Source: Asterella californica
Lineage: Eukaryota; Streptophyta; Marchantiopsida; Marchantiales; Aytoniaceae
Direction of reading: 5' to 3'
DNA length: 64,000 bases
NCBI GenBank assembly: GCA_036924285.1
Contig: JAYKYS010000001.1
Coordinates: 25,357,501 to 25,421,500 of the forward strand
This document shows, in pieces, positions 22,218 to 32,595 of this stretch. Below the pieces are notes generated by a model. The model did no database searches and was not told where the DNA came from. It saw only the letters and a list, made by a program, of their open reading frames with translations. Each line of letters begins with the position of its first letter. Position 1 is the stretch's first letter. The position numbers were made by a program, and so were the translations under genes.

Positions 22218-25200
22218 GTGTTTGAAGAGCAGTATTTGGTAGATACTATAGGAGAGTTGAAATCTATATTAGAAAGCTCTACAGATGATGTAGATAGAGT
22301 GGTGAGAGTGAGCTCCAAGGAGCTTTATGATGTTATTGATAAGTTTATAGATCGACAAGAGGTGTATGTGGAGACCAAGTACAAGTCAGTGGCAAAGAAA
22401 GTCAAACCAGTGGCTTTGCCTTTGCCACTCGATTACAATCAGAAGATGGAGCAAGCTGCACGAGAACCGACGCTCAGAGGACCGAGAAGAATTGGGCACC
22501 AGTTCACAGAAACAACACTGAAGGAGCTAAGGATTGGAGGTGATGGATTTCTTACTGAGCAAGAGAAGAAGAGCTTCAGGGAGATGCTATCTAGGCATGG
22601 TAAGGCGTTTGCGTTTGAGTCACATGAAGTAGGATGTGTAGATCCAAGTGTAGTTGCACCTATGATAATCTTTACTATACCGCATGTGCCTTGGAATTTA
22701 CGTCATATCCCTGTACCTAGAGCTCATCTACCAAAGCTGATAGACTTGCTCAATGAGAGGATTAGGATGGGTATCTTGGAACCATCTATAGCTCCCTACT
22801 CTAGCAGATGGTTTACTGTTCCGAAGAAGAGTGGAGTTTTGAGATTTATCCAAGATATGCAGCCAGTTAACAAGGTGACTATCAGAAATATGGGTATAGG
22901 ATCTATTGTAGACGAGTTTGCAAAGGCTTTTGCTGGTCGTGCTATCTATTCAATGAGAGACTTATATTCAGGTTATGATCAGTTTCAGTTATCCTCTGAG
23001 AGTAGAGACTTGACTACAATGAGGACACCTTTGGGGTTACTAAGGATGTGCACCTTGCCACAAGGTGCTACGAATTCTGTAGCACATATGATGAATGGCA
23101 TGAACAAAGTTTTGAGGGACTTCATTCCTGAAAAAACTATGCCATTCCTTGATGATGTGCCGATCAAAGGGTGTGCTGAGGAGGAGAAGAATGAGGTAAT
23201 GGATCAGAGGGGGTGCCGTAAGTTTGTTGTAGATCACATAGCTGATTGTGATAAGATACTGAGTCGACTGGAGGAGGTTCATTTGACTTTATCAGGAGCA
23301 AAGTCTGTATTTGGAGAACAGGAGGTGTTAATAGTGGGACACCTATGTGGGTCTTATGGTCGGAAACCTTGTCCAAACAAGGTTGATGCCATTCGAAGAA
23401 TGAAGGAGACGTGTGGATCGGTTACTGAGGTGAGAAGATTTCTAGGTGCCTGTGTGTTTTATCATATATGGATTCCACACTTTGCACATGTAGCAGATCC
23501 GTTGTACAAGTTGTTGAGGAAGGGGCAAAGATTTCAGTGGCAAGAGGAGCAAAGCGAGTCTATGAAGAAGTTGAAGGATCTGTTGTCTTCACCACCAACC
23601 CTACGGAAGGTAACATATGAGTTGGGCAGATCTGTTATCATTACTGTTGATACTAGCCCTATTGGCATTGGATGGGCTATAGGACAGGATGATGAGGATG
23701 GAAATAGATATGTGGTGCGTTTTGGAGCTAAGGTGTTAAGTTCACGACAGAGAGACTACCCTCAGGTCAAGAGAGAGCTATGGGGAGTAGTTACTGCAAT
23801 GAAGAGTGACAAGGAATACTTGATAAGAGCACCTGTGGTTGTGGAGACAGATTGTTTACCTCTCTTGGGAATGATCACTAGTTGTACAACTCCAGATATT
23901 GCTATGTTGAGGTGGATAGCATATATCAAGTCCTTGAACCCAGAATTTAGACATATCGCAGGAAAAGACAATCCTGTGGCAGATATGTTATCAAGGGCTA
24001 GGTATTACGATGAGAAAGAAATGATAGATGATCAGGAGGATGTGGGAACAGAGTTCTATTCTAGTGCTCTTGCTAGAAGAGGAAGCTGTTTTGCAGCCTC
24101 GTTGGAGTTTTTTGAGGAAACTATGTATGATGGCGAGTGGTTGGATCTTGGACGCTATTTGAGTTCACTGGAAAGGCAAGAAGGCTGGTCTGATGCAGAT
24201 TTCAAGAGGATCCGTAGAATAGCTTATGGTTACTTTTTACATGGAGGACATCTATGGAAGCGTCCTAAGCTACAAGGAGGTATACCGCAACGGGTGGTAT
24301 GTGACTTGGAATTGCAGCAGCAGCTGATCAAGGAGTTTCATGAGAGTCTATGGGCCGGTCATAGAGGAGTTTGGGCTACATTTGCCAAGATGAAGGAGAA
24401 GTATTGGTGGAAGGGTATGTATAAGGATGTAGTACAGTTTGTTTCATCCTGTATACCTTGCCAGATGTATTCCAACGTACGTCATCGTGATGGATTACAT
24501 CCTACTTATCCTTTAGCCATTCATTACAAATGGGTAGTGGATCTGGTAACTATGCCATTTGGGCTTGGACAAATGAGGTATCTAGTCTTGGCTAGAGAAG
24601 ATCTATCTAACCAAGTTGAAGGCCGTGCCTTCAGGACGAAGACCACTGCTAGTGTCTGCCGCTTTCTACTTGAAGATGTTATTTGTAGATATGGGTGTGT
24701 GGGAAAGATCACTGCAGATAGGGGTGAGCTGGATTCACAAAAAGCAGTTGAGTTCTTCAAGCGATTGGGAATCAAGTTGGCGTTAACCACTGCTTACAAT
24801 CCTGAAGGGAATGGCAAGAGCGAAAGAGGTCATCCGCCAATCATCAAAGCTTTGGTAAAAGCTTGCAAGGGTAAGATCCGTGAATGGCCTAGACTGCTAC
24901 CGTTTGCTTTATGGGCAGACCGTACAACTCATAGTACCGTTACAGGTTACATGCCAGCAGAATTGATACTAGGACAGAAACTTGTGATGCCGATTGAGGA
25001 GGTTGTGCCTACTTGGAATGTTTTGCCATGGGAAGATGATAGGAGTACGGAGGATCTTCTTGCATTAAGGATCCAGCAGTTAGAACGAAGACCTGAGGAT
25101 GTTGCCAAAGCTGTCGAAAGATTAAAGATTGCTAGAGAGAGAAACAAAGGAAGATTTGATAGAACGCATAGATTACGACCCAAACCAGTTAAAGAAGGTG

Positions 25201-25493
25201 ATTGGGTCTTAGTCTATGATAGTAGTCTTGATAATCAACATAGCACTATCAGAAAGTTCTCCAAGAGATGGTTTGGACCTTATGTGGTGTTAGAAGTTTA
25301 TGATAATGCCACATACTCCTTGAGAGAGTTAGATGGTGCAGTGCTCAAGATACCAGTCGCAGGAAAGAGAATCAAGCTCTTTAGAAGGAGAGGGGAGGAT
25401 GGGAACGTTGCAGAGTTTACAGAGGATGAAGCTGAAGACTCAATGCAGGTTGAAGATGAGTTTGAAGCCGAAGCTGAAGCTGAAGAGTCTTGA
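22218..25493 (+). CDS. pol: Copy C pol: RT, RNase H, integrase (1091 residues open)
   Basis: This frame is open back to 22179; one TGA at 22176-22178 (AGA in copy A) separates it from the frameshift site at 21978. In residue numbers from 22218: RT with FLDDV catalytic Asp 312/313, RNase H with VDTS (Asp478), VVETDCLPL and GKDNPVADMLSR, integrase zinc finger (H-H-CIPC, about 700-760), integrase Asp775, Asp834 and Glu869, GPY/F motif WFGPYVVLEVY near 1020, then an acidic tail of EAEAEA repeats. There is no chromodomain. The protein copies element RNA into DNA and inserts it. No ATG start is needed because pol is expected as a frameshift product. Confidence 0.93.
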   Translation: MFEEQYLVDTIGELKSILESSTDDVDRVVRVSSKELYDVIDKFIDRQEVYVETKYKSVAKKVKPVALPLPLDYNQKMEQAAREPTLRGPRRIGHQFTETTLKELRIGGDGFLTEQEKKSFREMLSRHGKAFAFESHEVGCVDPSVVAPMIIFTIPHVPWNLRHIPVPRAHLPKLIDLLNERIRMGILEPSIAPYSSRWFTVPKKSGVLRFIQDMQPVNKVTIRNMGIGSIVDEFAKAFAGRAIYSMRDLYSGYDQFQLSSESRDLTTMRTPLGLLRMCTLPQGATNSVAHMMNGMNKVLRDFIPEKTMPFLDDVPIKGCAEEEKNEVMDQRGCRKFVVDHIADCDKILSRLEEVHLTLSGAKSVFGEQEVLIVGHLCGSYGRKPCPNKVDAIRRMKETCGSVTEVRRFLGACVFYHIWIPHFAHVADPLYKLLRKGQRFQWQEEQSESMKKLKDLLSSPPTLRKVTYELGRSVIITVDTSPIGIGWAIGQDDEDGNRYVVRFGAKVLSSRQRDYPQVKRELWGVVTAMKSDKEYLIRAPVVVETDCLPLLGMITSCTTPDIAMLRWIAYIKSLNPEFRHIAGKDNPVADMLSRARYYDEKEMIDDQEDVGTEFYSSALARRGSCFAASLEFFEETMYDGEWLDLGRYLSSLERQEGWSDADFKRIRRIAYGYFLHGGHLWKRPKLQGGIPQRVVCDLELQQQLIKEFHESLWAGHRGVWATFAKMKEKYWWKGMYKDVVQFVSSCIPCQMYSNVRHRDGLHPTYPLAIHYKWVVDLVTMPFGLGQMRYLVLAREDLSNQVEGRAFRTKTTASVCRFLLEDVICRYGCVGKITADRGELDSQKAVEFFKRLGIKLALTTAYNPEGNGKSERGHPPIIKALVKACKGKIREWPRLLPFALWADRTTHSTVTGYMPAELILGQKLVMPIEEVVPTWNVLPWEDDRSTEDLLALRIQQLERRPEDVAKAVERLKIARERNKGRFDRTHRLRPKPVKEGDWVLVYDSSLDNQHSTIRKFSKRWFGPYVVLEVYDNATYSLRELDGAVLKIPVAGKRIKLFRRRGEDGNVAEFTEDEAEDSMQVEDEFEAEAEAEES

Positions 25494-25527
25494 TCTGGAT
25501 GGCACATATCGGAGGATGTGCAGGTTC

Positions 25528-25539
25528 AGAGGGGGTGGA
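25528..25539 (+). other. Polypurine tract of copy C
   Basis: AGAGGGGGTGGA directly precedes the 3' LTR start TGTCG and is identical in copies A and B. It is the expected primer for plus-strand synthesis. Confidence 0.85.
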
Positions 25540-26821
25540 TGTCGCGCTACTTGGCGGCTACATGTTATATTTCTACTCCGACGCTTGAGTTTAGTAGTTC
25601 TAGAAGTTAGCTTATATTTCTTCTAGTCGTTTATGTATATGTTTGACACCCTTGCATACGGTGTTAACACTATTTTGAGTCTTAGTAGGTTGATCACCAT
25701 GTTGATAGGGCTTAAGCTCATGGGTTGTATTTGCGTGTCGCCCATGCACGCTTTCTAGCTGATTTAAGTTATTTTTCGGGGCTGCGTGTCGTTTTAAGTA
25801 ATTTAAGTTTTACGCTGGCACTCTAGGGGGCTTGACGTGGTAGCCTATGAGTAAAACTAAGTTGCCACGTGGTTTAGGGTACTAAAGGACAACCAAGTGG
25901 AGCTATGAACTCCCATTGGTCCGTTTTTGTCTTTTGTTAAACTCTAAATTTAGAAACAGCGCTCTAGAGTGGAGTTCGAGCATTTGGTGAGGGATCTTCG
26001 AAATCTGAGAGCACAGGGAGAGAGGTCTCGTCATGCCAAGCACTTCCAGTGAAAATTTCGATCGATTTGAGTCAATAAAGATGGAGTTATGAGCAATTGA
26101 AGTTCGGATTGTGCTAGAATTGAATCATTTTGGTTGGATTTAGGGTTTTCAGTGTCACTCGCAGCAGATTTGAGGAAATTGCTTCAAAACTTCGAGGTTG
26201 TGTTCTCCGCCAGCAGGGCTACTATTTCACAAAAAGTTTCATATCGATTGAGCAACTGAGTAATTCAGGGCGGCCGCTGAAGCTGAGGGGGTCTGAAAAG
26301 CTCTTAATCTAGAGCAGCGACTTCAGAGGAGGAGATCTACAGTTCTGTGTACATTCAGGAGTCCCAACTTCACAGGGATGTTCAGCACCCTGTAGACTGC
26401 AAATCCTGTAAGAAACTTTGAAATTGATCGAGCCAAACTCCTGTTATAGGTTGAAATAGCCAGCTAGGTACCAGAAATTGCCGTAGTTTTCTTGCTCAAA
26501 ACTTTTCTGTTCGTATCTCCGTTTCAGAATTTGATCTCAGGCTGAAATTTCGTCTGTGAGTTCAGTAGTACCTCATTTGCATGTAGGGGAAGTTTAGAGG
26601 TCTAAACCTTCATAGTTTTCCTCTCCGTGAGTGTCAAAGTTCACCGCCGAATCTTATTACTGCCAGCAAGACCTGAATTTCGCCTTCTGGGTATATTACT
26701 AGATCTTACAGATCTGTGTGAGTGTTTATAGCCCTATTGTGACCTGAAAGCCAACCTCTTGAGTGAACAACCACAGCCAGAAGCCCGGCGCTTTCCTAGG
26801 TAGACGGATTACACTCCGACA
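25540..26821 (+). repeat. Copy C 3' LTR (1282 bp)
   Basis: Same ends and same length as the 5' LTR. Six of the eight differences between the two LTRs are C/T or G/A changes. Confidence 0.96.
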
Positions 26822-27048
26822 ACGCTTATCAAATTTGTCTTTGTTTTTCAAGCGCGCCTCTTTCAGCTTCTCCAATGCAATCTCTACATCTTCAGGTCTT
26901 CTCTCTAGCTGACGAATTCGGACAGCAAGAAGATCTTCTGTAGACATACCATCCTCCCAAGATAGAACACTCCAAGTGGGTATGTGCTCCTCAATGGGTA
27001 TGATAGGTTTCTGCCCTTGCATCAACTCCACCGGCATATATTTGTGGT
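26822..27048 (-). pseudogene. pol: Family-2 element D: integrase fragment upstream of the copy C insertion
   Basis: The minus strand encodes YMPVELMQGQKPIIPIEEHI, PTWSVLSWEDGMSTEDLLAVR and KNKDKFDKR, the region between integrase core and GPY/F domain, and joins in frame to 18280-17869 across copy C. Homology to family 1 stops near 27048, where the element is truncated; RT and the integrase core are not in the window. Confidence 0.88.
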
Positions 27049-28249
27049 GTCCATAAATTACAGGATTCACGAATTTTTGAATTTTTTAAGATTAATAACT
27101 TGTTTGTATAACTGAAGAAGCGTTGTTACCTAAGATTACTGCTTCCTTAGAAGGAAGATGATCTTATGAGCTTTTTGTAATAAGAAGTTGACTTCTTCGG
27201 AAGACGACTGTCTTCCGGGAAGCGTCTTCTCAGTTGCATCTTCGGAAGACGGGAAGACGGCGGAAGACACCCATCTTCCGGAAGGCAGCGACCGCGAAGG
27301 CCTAAACATGAATTTCCAGGTAAAGGAGTTGGTGTACCTACTAGGTAACACCAAGGTGGTAGGTAGGTCGGGTAAGCCATCTGGGGTCGAAACCCCTAAT
27401 CTGCGGAGAAGATGCGTAGGAACCGCATTAGCGCGTTCTAGCTTCCCGCAGCAAGCACGCTTCTTGAGAAGATCAATTTCAGAAGGTGAGCTTCGAGTGA
27501 GGAGGCAGCGAGGTGAAATTGAGTGAGGACAGGATCGATTAGAAGCTAGAAGGAAGGCGAGGTCGAATTGCTGAAGCGCATGAAGCATACTGAGTGAAAA
27601 GCGTTTCTTGTGAAACTCCCGGAAGCTGACATTGGAAGCAGCTGAGTGGAATCGGAGGTGGACGGCTTAATCAATTGAGGCGTAGATAGGAGCTGAGGAC
27701 GGAAGCAGCTCAGTGGGGTCGCATTGGAGCTGGGACCAGAGCCAGAAGCGCGCGGAAGGTCGAAGACAACTCGAGAAGCAGACAGAAGACTGTAGAGGTT
27801 CTTCCCATGTTCTTTTCTCTTCCCACTGCTTCTCGTCTTTGTTTGATATCCTCCGCGCTTCCTCGGTTGGTTGCAGACAGCCTGATCGATTACCCCCCAT
27901 CCCCATTTTTTCTATTGTGACATTGGGTGCGGAAGCGCTGTCCAATTTCCTTCAGACATCTTCCTACTTCTTCTTGAGTTCAATTCGAGCTTCTCTATCC
28001 ATCGTCCTCAAATTGACGATCCTAGCTATCAATTTCCCTACCCTACTACCCTCTCTCTACTACCGAAATCTTGAACAGAAGACGCTTCGGAAGATTGGAA
28101 CATCTTCGGAAGACCGTCTTCGGAAGTCGACTGTACACAATTCGTATCAAGAGTGGATTTGCTTTGCTTTTGTGTTAAGAGAGACGTGGTACGAATCCTG
28201 AGTGGCTTGGTGAGTTGTTTTGTTATTTCGAGAAGTTGGAAGTCTGGTG
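27049..28249. other. GAAGAC/GTCTTC-rich region upstream of a coiled-coil ORF
   Basis: No convincing gene. The stretch has dense GAAGAC, GTCTTC and TCTTCCGGAAG motifs, as at 48.1-49.4 kb and 51.9-52.5 kb. CGTATCAAGAGTGGA (near 28145) resembles the initiator-Met-type primer-binding site TGGTATCAGAGC of many plant LTR elements, so 27.1-28.1 kb could be an LTR of a non-autonomous element. That is a weak inference. Confidence 0.4.
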
Positions 28250-28591
28250 ATGAAGACCATAGTGGTGGAAGAGGCACCCTTGCCTCTGGAAGACAAGGTA
28301 GAGACCTCCAACCAAGTCGTGGAGATGAGCCTGTCTTCCGCAGGAAGAAGACTGGAGGAGTTCAGTGCTTTCTTCCGAGCCGAGATCCAGCCCGCTATGG
28401 AGTTTCTGGAGAAGAGAGTGAAGGCTCAGGAGAGGCCCTTGCAACATGGATTCGGTCTACGCACCTTGCTGCGACAGGAAGAAGATCAGAAGAAGACAGA
28501 GTCGCTGGAAGCTAGTCTCCGTACCACGGAGAAGCTTGCAGCAAGATACAAGGCAGAAATAGCCGCTTCATTTCTCAACATAGAGTTTTAG
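28250..28591 (+). CDS. Coiled-coil ORF fragment of the GAAGAC-rich element, 113 residues
   Basis: ATG at 28250 starts MKTIVVEEAPLPLEDKVETS. The product is charged, with heptad-like helices (RRLEEFSAFFRAE, EEDQKKTESLEASLRTTEKL) and no domain I recognise. The last codons and the stop lie inside the left arm of the large inverted repeat (from 28567), so the ORF is probably truncated by that element. The composition and coiled-coil style match the fragment at 48811-49674, and the two could be N- and C-terminal parts of one gag-like or host-derived protein. A frame from 28153 on the same strand is less plausible. Confidence 0.45.
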   Translation: MKTIVVEEAPLPLEDKVETSNQVVEMSLSSAGRRLEEFSAFFRAEIQPAMEFLEKRVKAQERPLQHGFGLRTLLRQEEDQKKTESLEASLRTTEKLAARYKAEIAASFLNIEF

Positions 28592-29520
28592 CTATCGCTG
28601 TCGTTTTCCGGTGCATGCAGAAGTTTTCATCCTTCGAATCTATTTTCCTATTCATGTTATGTTGTTGCATAACACTTCTATTGTTCATGACTCGTGACTT
28701 TCAAGTAATAAACCCATAAAGTGAACCTGCTGTAAAAAAAATTGGTATTAAAAATAAAAGAGATGCGACTGTTTAATGATTATTTTATGCAATATCAGAA
28801 CACAACGTCTGATAGTGGTTGTGAAACAGAGGCTAAGGTTCTTTGTACCTGACTACGATCCATCAACTTGAGAAGAAGAAACCTAAGAGTGAAGCATGCA
28901 ACACCCATAAAAGTGAAGAGAAAAGTGAGAGGATTGCTGTAGAAGGGCTTGCGTCACGACCTTCCTTGGCTGATCTACGCTCGCCTCGGCAAACACCTCG
29001 AGAGAGTCTTTCCATCTCGGAGCGGAGCAAGGTTTGTAGAGTAACGGTGAAAATGTACATTTCCAAAGTACACAAAAGTGTAAAACAGATGTCGGGGAGA
29101 AATCGAAAATCTTTATTCCAAGACTCTAAATGTGAACTAATTACGATACTTTTAGAAAATTGCAGGCTGGTGTTAATGCATGCCGGTAAACATCCACTTT
29201 ATTTGGAATTTCTTTTCGAATACGGTGAGACTTTTCGCTATAAAATCGAAAATGGATAAGTGTAATGATTTGAGAGTAACCTCTCGTAGTACTCTTATCG
29301 AGAGTTTACGTTTTTCAGTTAATGTATTTTTTTATCGTTTTTTGCACTTGCCAAGGTACTATTCAACAACTGTAAATAATTCTTATGGAGGTTTAGGTAA
29401 CAACGGGCTCTAGAGAGTATTTTTTATACAGAGATAGCTTTTAGAGTTCTGTATAACACCATGGCAGAGAAAGAAATGTCTACCGTGATTTTCGACGATG
29501 TTTCATCTCTTATTGAGTAC
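28567..29520 (+). repeat. Left arm of a large inverted repeat (about 954 bp)
   Basis: It matches the reverse complement of 39693-40666 over its whole length with roughly 90% or more identity by eye, including the segments CATCAACTTGAGAAGAAGAA and CTCGAGAGAGTCTTTCCATC. Outer ends are TTCATTTCTCAAC and its complement. No target duplication is visible at the outer ends. Short frames in the arm (for example 28843-29259) have no recognised product. Confidence 0.9.
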
Positions 29521-30759
29521 TGTCACTGTCAGTTGAAACACGGAAATGTGAACCCATTGCTCCATTTCCTCCCTTGCTTGGACAAGAATAAACATTTGAA
29601 CAATAAGTGTAATACTGCAATCTTGCATCAGTCAGGGGTTTGCACTTACCGATTTGTCTGTAACAGATTTAGTTTCAGGTCACCTTGCGCTAATCCAAAT
29701 CGACAATATTACATTTCGTCACTGTGTTTTCTTGGAGAATAGATCGGGAGCATGCACTTGTCAAGGGACTACACTTAGTCATAGTGCACTTAGAGAGTTC
29801 CCACTGTACGTTGAAAATGGGTTCTGCAAGTAATCTATGGAAGATACATAGCTAAATACATATTAAGCCTTGAGCTTCTGATTTGAGTGGATTACGGAAA
29901 AGTTTTTTTTTCTAAGTGATGGAAAATTATTTACCCGGGCTGATGATTAGAGTGAATTACCAGAAAATACTTAATTGATCGAAAGAAGAGTATTGCCTTT
30001 GCAAGCAAACGCGAAGAGATGATAAAAAGTTTAATCTAGATGTTATAAGTTTACCAGTATTGGGATTAGACAATCTTGCTGGGTGACAAACACAAAATAT
30101 GCTTACAACATGCATTTCTTGCCTTGGACAAAGAGAACGAGAAGTGTTTTCTCTGGACGTATAATTCTGTGTTTTCATTCTTCGTTCTATAATCTGATTG
30201 TCATTCTTTTTACTATTGAGTATATTTAGTGTGAAAAGAATTTCAAATTAAGACACACTGACATTACTTTTCTGTGTTCTTTTATTATTCAGAAGCATCT
30301 ATATATTGGATTATAGAAGTCTGAATACAAAGAAGATCAAGCAGATCAAGAATGGGTAACATGCGGTGGGGTGCAAATTAGTATATAGACACAGATACTT
30401 ATGTTCTCAACATACTGAAGTTAGTACAGTGGTTGTGCTTCTCGTTTGGAGGCTCGACTTCGTTAGCTCGGAACCAAGATCATGCAGGAGAGTGGACTCA
30501 AAAGATAATTTAATTTTATAATAAAAAGAAATGATCTTTAAAGTATCATTCCTAGATAAATGAAAACATGACTGATTCTCAGACAAATAAAAGAAATATT
30601 TTTGTACATTAATGATCACCATACCAGTCCAGGATGAGATCAGACTGGTTCTCAAGTCAATATTTCATCTGGAGAAAGTTCTAATAAATAGAATGAAATG
30701 AGCTCAGGTGATAATTCACGCACATGGTTATGTCATGTGCATCGATTATAACTATGTTC
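29521..30759. other. AT-rich stretch inside the large inverted repeat, no gene seen
   Basis: Only short frames without recognisable products. The longest, 29461-29742, begins in the repeat arm and has an ATG whose upstream context is shared with the other arm; it is not supported as a gene. Confidence 0.5.
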
Positions 30760-32350
30760 TATCAACTTCAGGAACTTTTGCTCCTTATATATTATCGAGA
30801 ATGTTATAAGTATTATATAGAAAATCTAAACTAAGCTTCAACAAGAAAAAGAATTAACTTAATTAATGTTAGTAATTCTGAGAACAGAGACTATATCAGT
30901 AGAAAACCAATAAGTGAAGTGCAGGGCCATGCATTTCTTGGGGTACAAGTACGAGGGCCTGCTGAAGTAAAAAAATACATTAATCTACACATTAATTTAT
31001 CACCTACCCTTTTACGTAGGAAAGATTAGGTGATAAATTAATGTTAAATTTGTGAAATGTGAAATGCTTATTTTACATCTACTACAAACAGGAAGACCGA
31101 AGCAATGAATAACAAACTGATGGAAGAACTCATCAAACCCAAATGCAGGTATAAAAGCAAAGAAAAGAATATTTTCTTTTTTCCTCGAGTACTTTAGGAT
31201 AGAGAGAAGCAACTGTTTGTTCCAAGAAACCATCGAAATGTTTTTCAGTAATTTTCAATGAGTATATACTCAATGGTTAGTTCTGAAGTGAATCACATAG
31301 TATACAGATTTGAGAGAGTTCTGATTTAATTCTTTATTTAACAGAGTTGGCTTTTGGATATTCAATAATTATTAGTTGTGAAGTGAACCACATCATGTAA
31401 GCTTAAGGAGATATCTGCTTTAAGTCTTTACTTAACAGAGTCTCATATTGCAAGCAATTCTTTCAGCAAAAGTATTTTTGGTATAATTATTAAGTTTATT
31501 TCTTCGCTAATAGCTTACTTGCATCATGAAATCCTCCTGGTTACCGGGAAATACGTTAATTCTATTCATATTAATTGCCCTGCAGTGCTTGGGAATAATC
31601 TTATATATTTACTTGTTAGTTCATCGGATGATCAAGATCTATTACCCCATGCACTCTGCTTGGAATAAGTTTTCTGTTTTGTTTCAAGAAATCACTGACT
31701 TTTCATAAAAACATCTTTCAAGTCCATACTAGTTTAATTGAAGTGAGTCGCACAGTGTAAAGCTATTAGACAGCTTTGAGATCTTGCTTTACAGATTCCA
31801 TCGTCAAGCAAGAAAATTTAGTCAACAAAAGCATTTTAGGTTACTGATTAAATTTCTTTGCTACTAGACAGTGAACTTACAGAATGAAGTATTTCTGGTT
31901 ACCATGACTATTTCTAGAGACACCGGGGTCTATACAGTAAACTGTCTATAGTAGACACGTTAACACTTATGGCATGCATGCAACAACCGTTATATGATCC
32001 AGCGGGTTCTAAAACTCTAGTGAATAAATATACCATATTGTATCATACATTTTCCTTTTGCAGATATTTGTGAAGGCATTTGGTCGCATGTCCAAGAGAA
32101 ATCAAGAGAAACACATTGTTAAATTCTATGTAGTACAGTAGTAGAGTTGAGGAGAGCAATAGCATCACTTCAGCAGAAGGTTAGTTATTAGTTAGAAACT
32201 GATAGATTATCCTTGTCTTACGGTTAGTCGGGTATGAATGAGAATGAAGAGAAGCATTGGGGTAGAATAGGGACTCATGGTGGGCGGAATATGTATATAA
32301 TGTCATCTTTTATTCGATGGTTAAAGTCCTTGAAACTTCGTCCCTCTTCC
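30760..32350. repeat. Dispersed repeat R2, left copy
   Basis: 30760-31470 recurs inverted at 47420-48124. 31204-31318 plus 31706-32350 recur directly at 46637-47398. Within it, ACATTAATTTATCACCTA (30990-31007) and its complement (31028-31045) form an 18-bp-arm hairpin. No protein is recognised; the frame at 31526-31708 is hydrophobic but isolated. Confidence 0.85.
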
Positions 32351-32595
32351 ATCAATCAAACAATAACAAAATTGGTTAGACTGAATATTACAGAGAGTGC
32401 TAAATTCACGTGCCTCTGTCCTTCAATGGTGTATGTTGATGTATTTGCTTGTGGCCATCTCTAAGTGGATGGTCATGATCATGATAAGTCTATAGGGGAT
32501 TTTTACAAGATTTTTGGCTCGAGCAACCATACCTCTATCTAGCTATGAGAGTTAAGGATGAGTCGGGACGTGCAATAGCCGTCACAAGTAATATG

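Larger units (their letters stand above)
18281..26821 (+). mobile_element. Complete Ty3/gypsy retrotransposon, family 1, copy C (8541 bp)
   Basis: Two 1282-bp LTRs, primer-binding site, gag-protease, pol and purine tract are all present, flanked by ACGC (18277-18280 and 26822-26825) as a 4-bp target duplication. The LTRs differ at about 8 positions by eye (near 18701, 19149, 19171, 19264, 19395, 19452, 19511 and 19547), that is about 99.4% identical, so the insertion is recent. The pol frame is almost fully open, but gag has several stops, so the copy probably cannot move unaided. Confidence 0.97.

Noticed and set aside
27190..27526. 112-codon frame in the GAAGAC-rich region
   Set aside because: Frames on both strands are open because of the repetitive hexamer; the product is low complexity with no start context.
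29461..29742. 93-codon frame at the inner end of the left inverted-repeat arm
   Set aside because: Starts in repeated sequence; the matching region in the other arm does not keep the frame.
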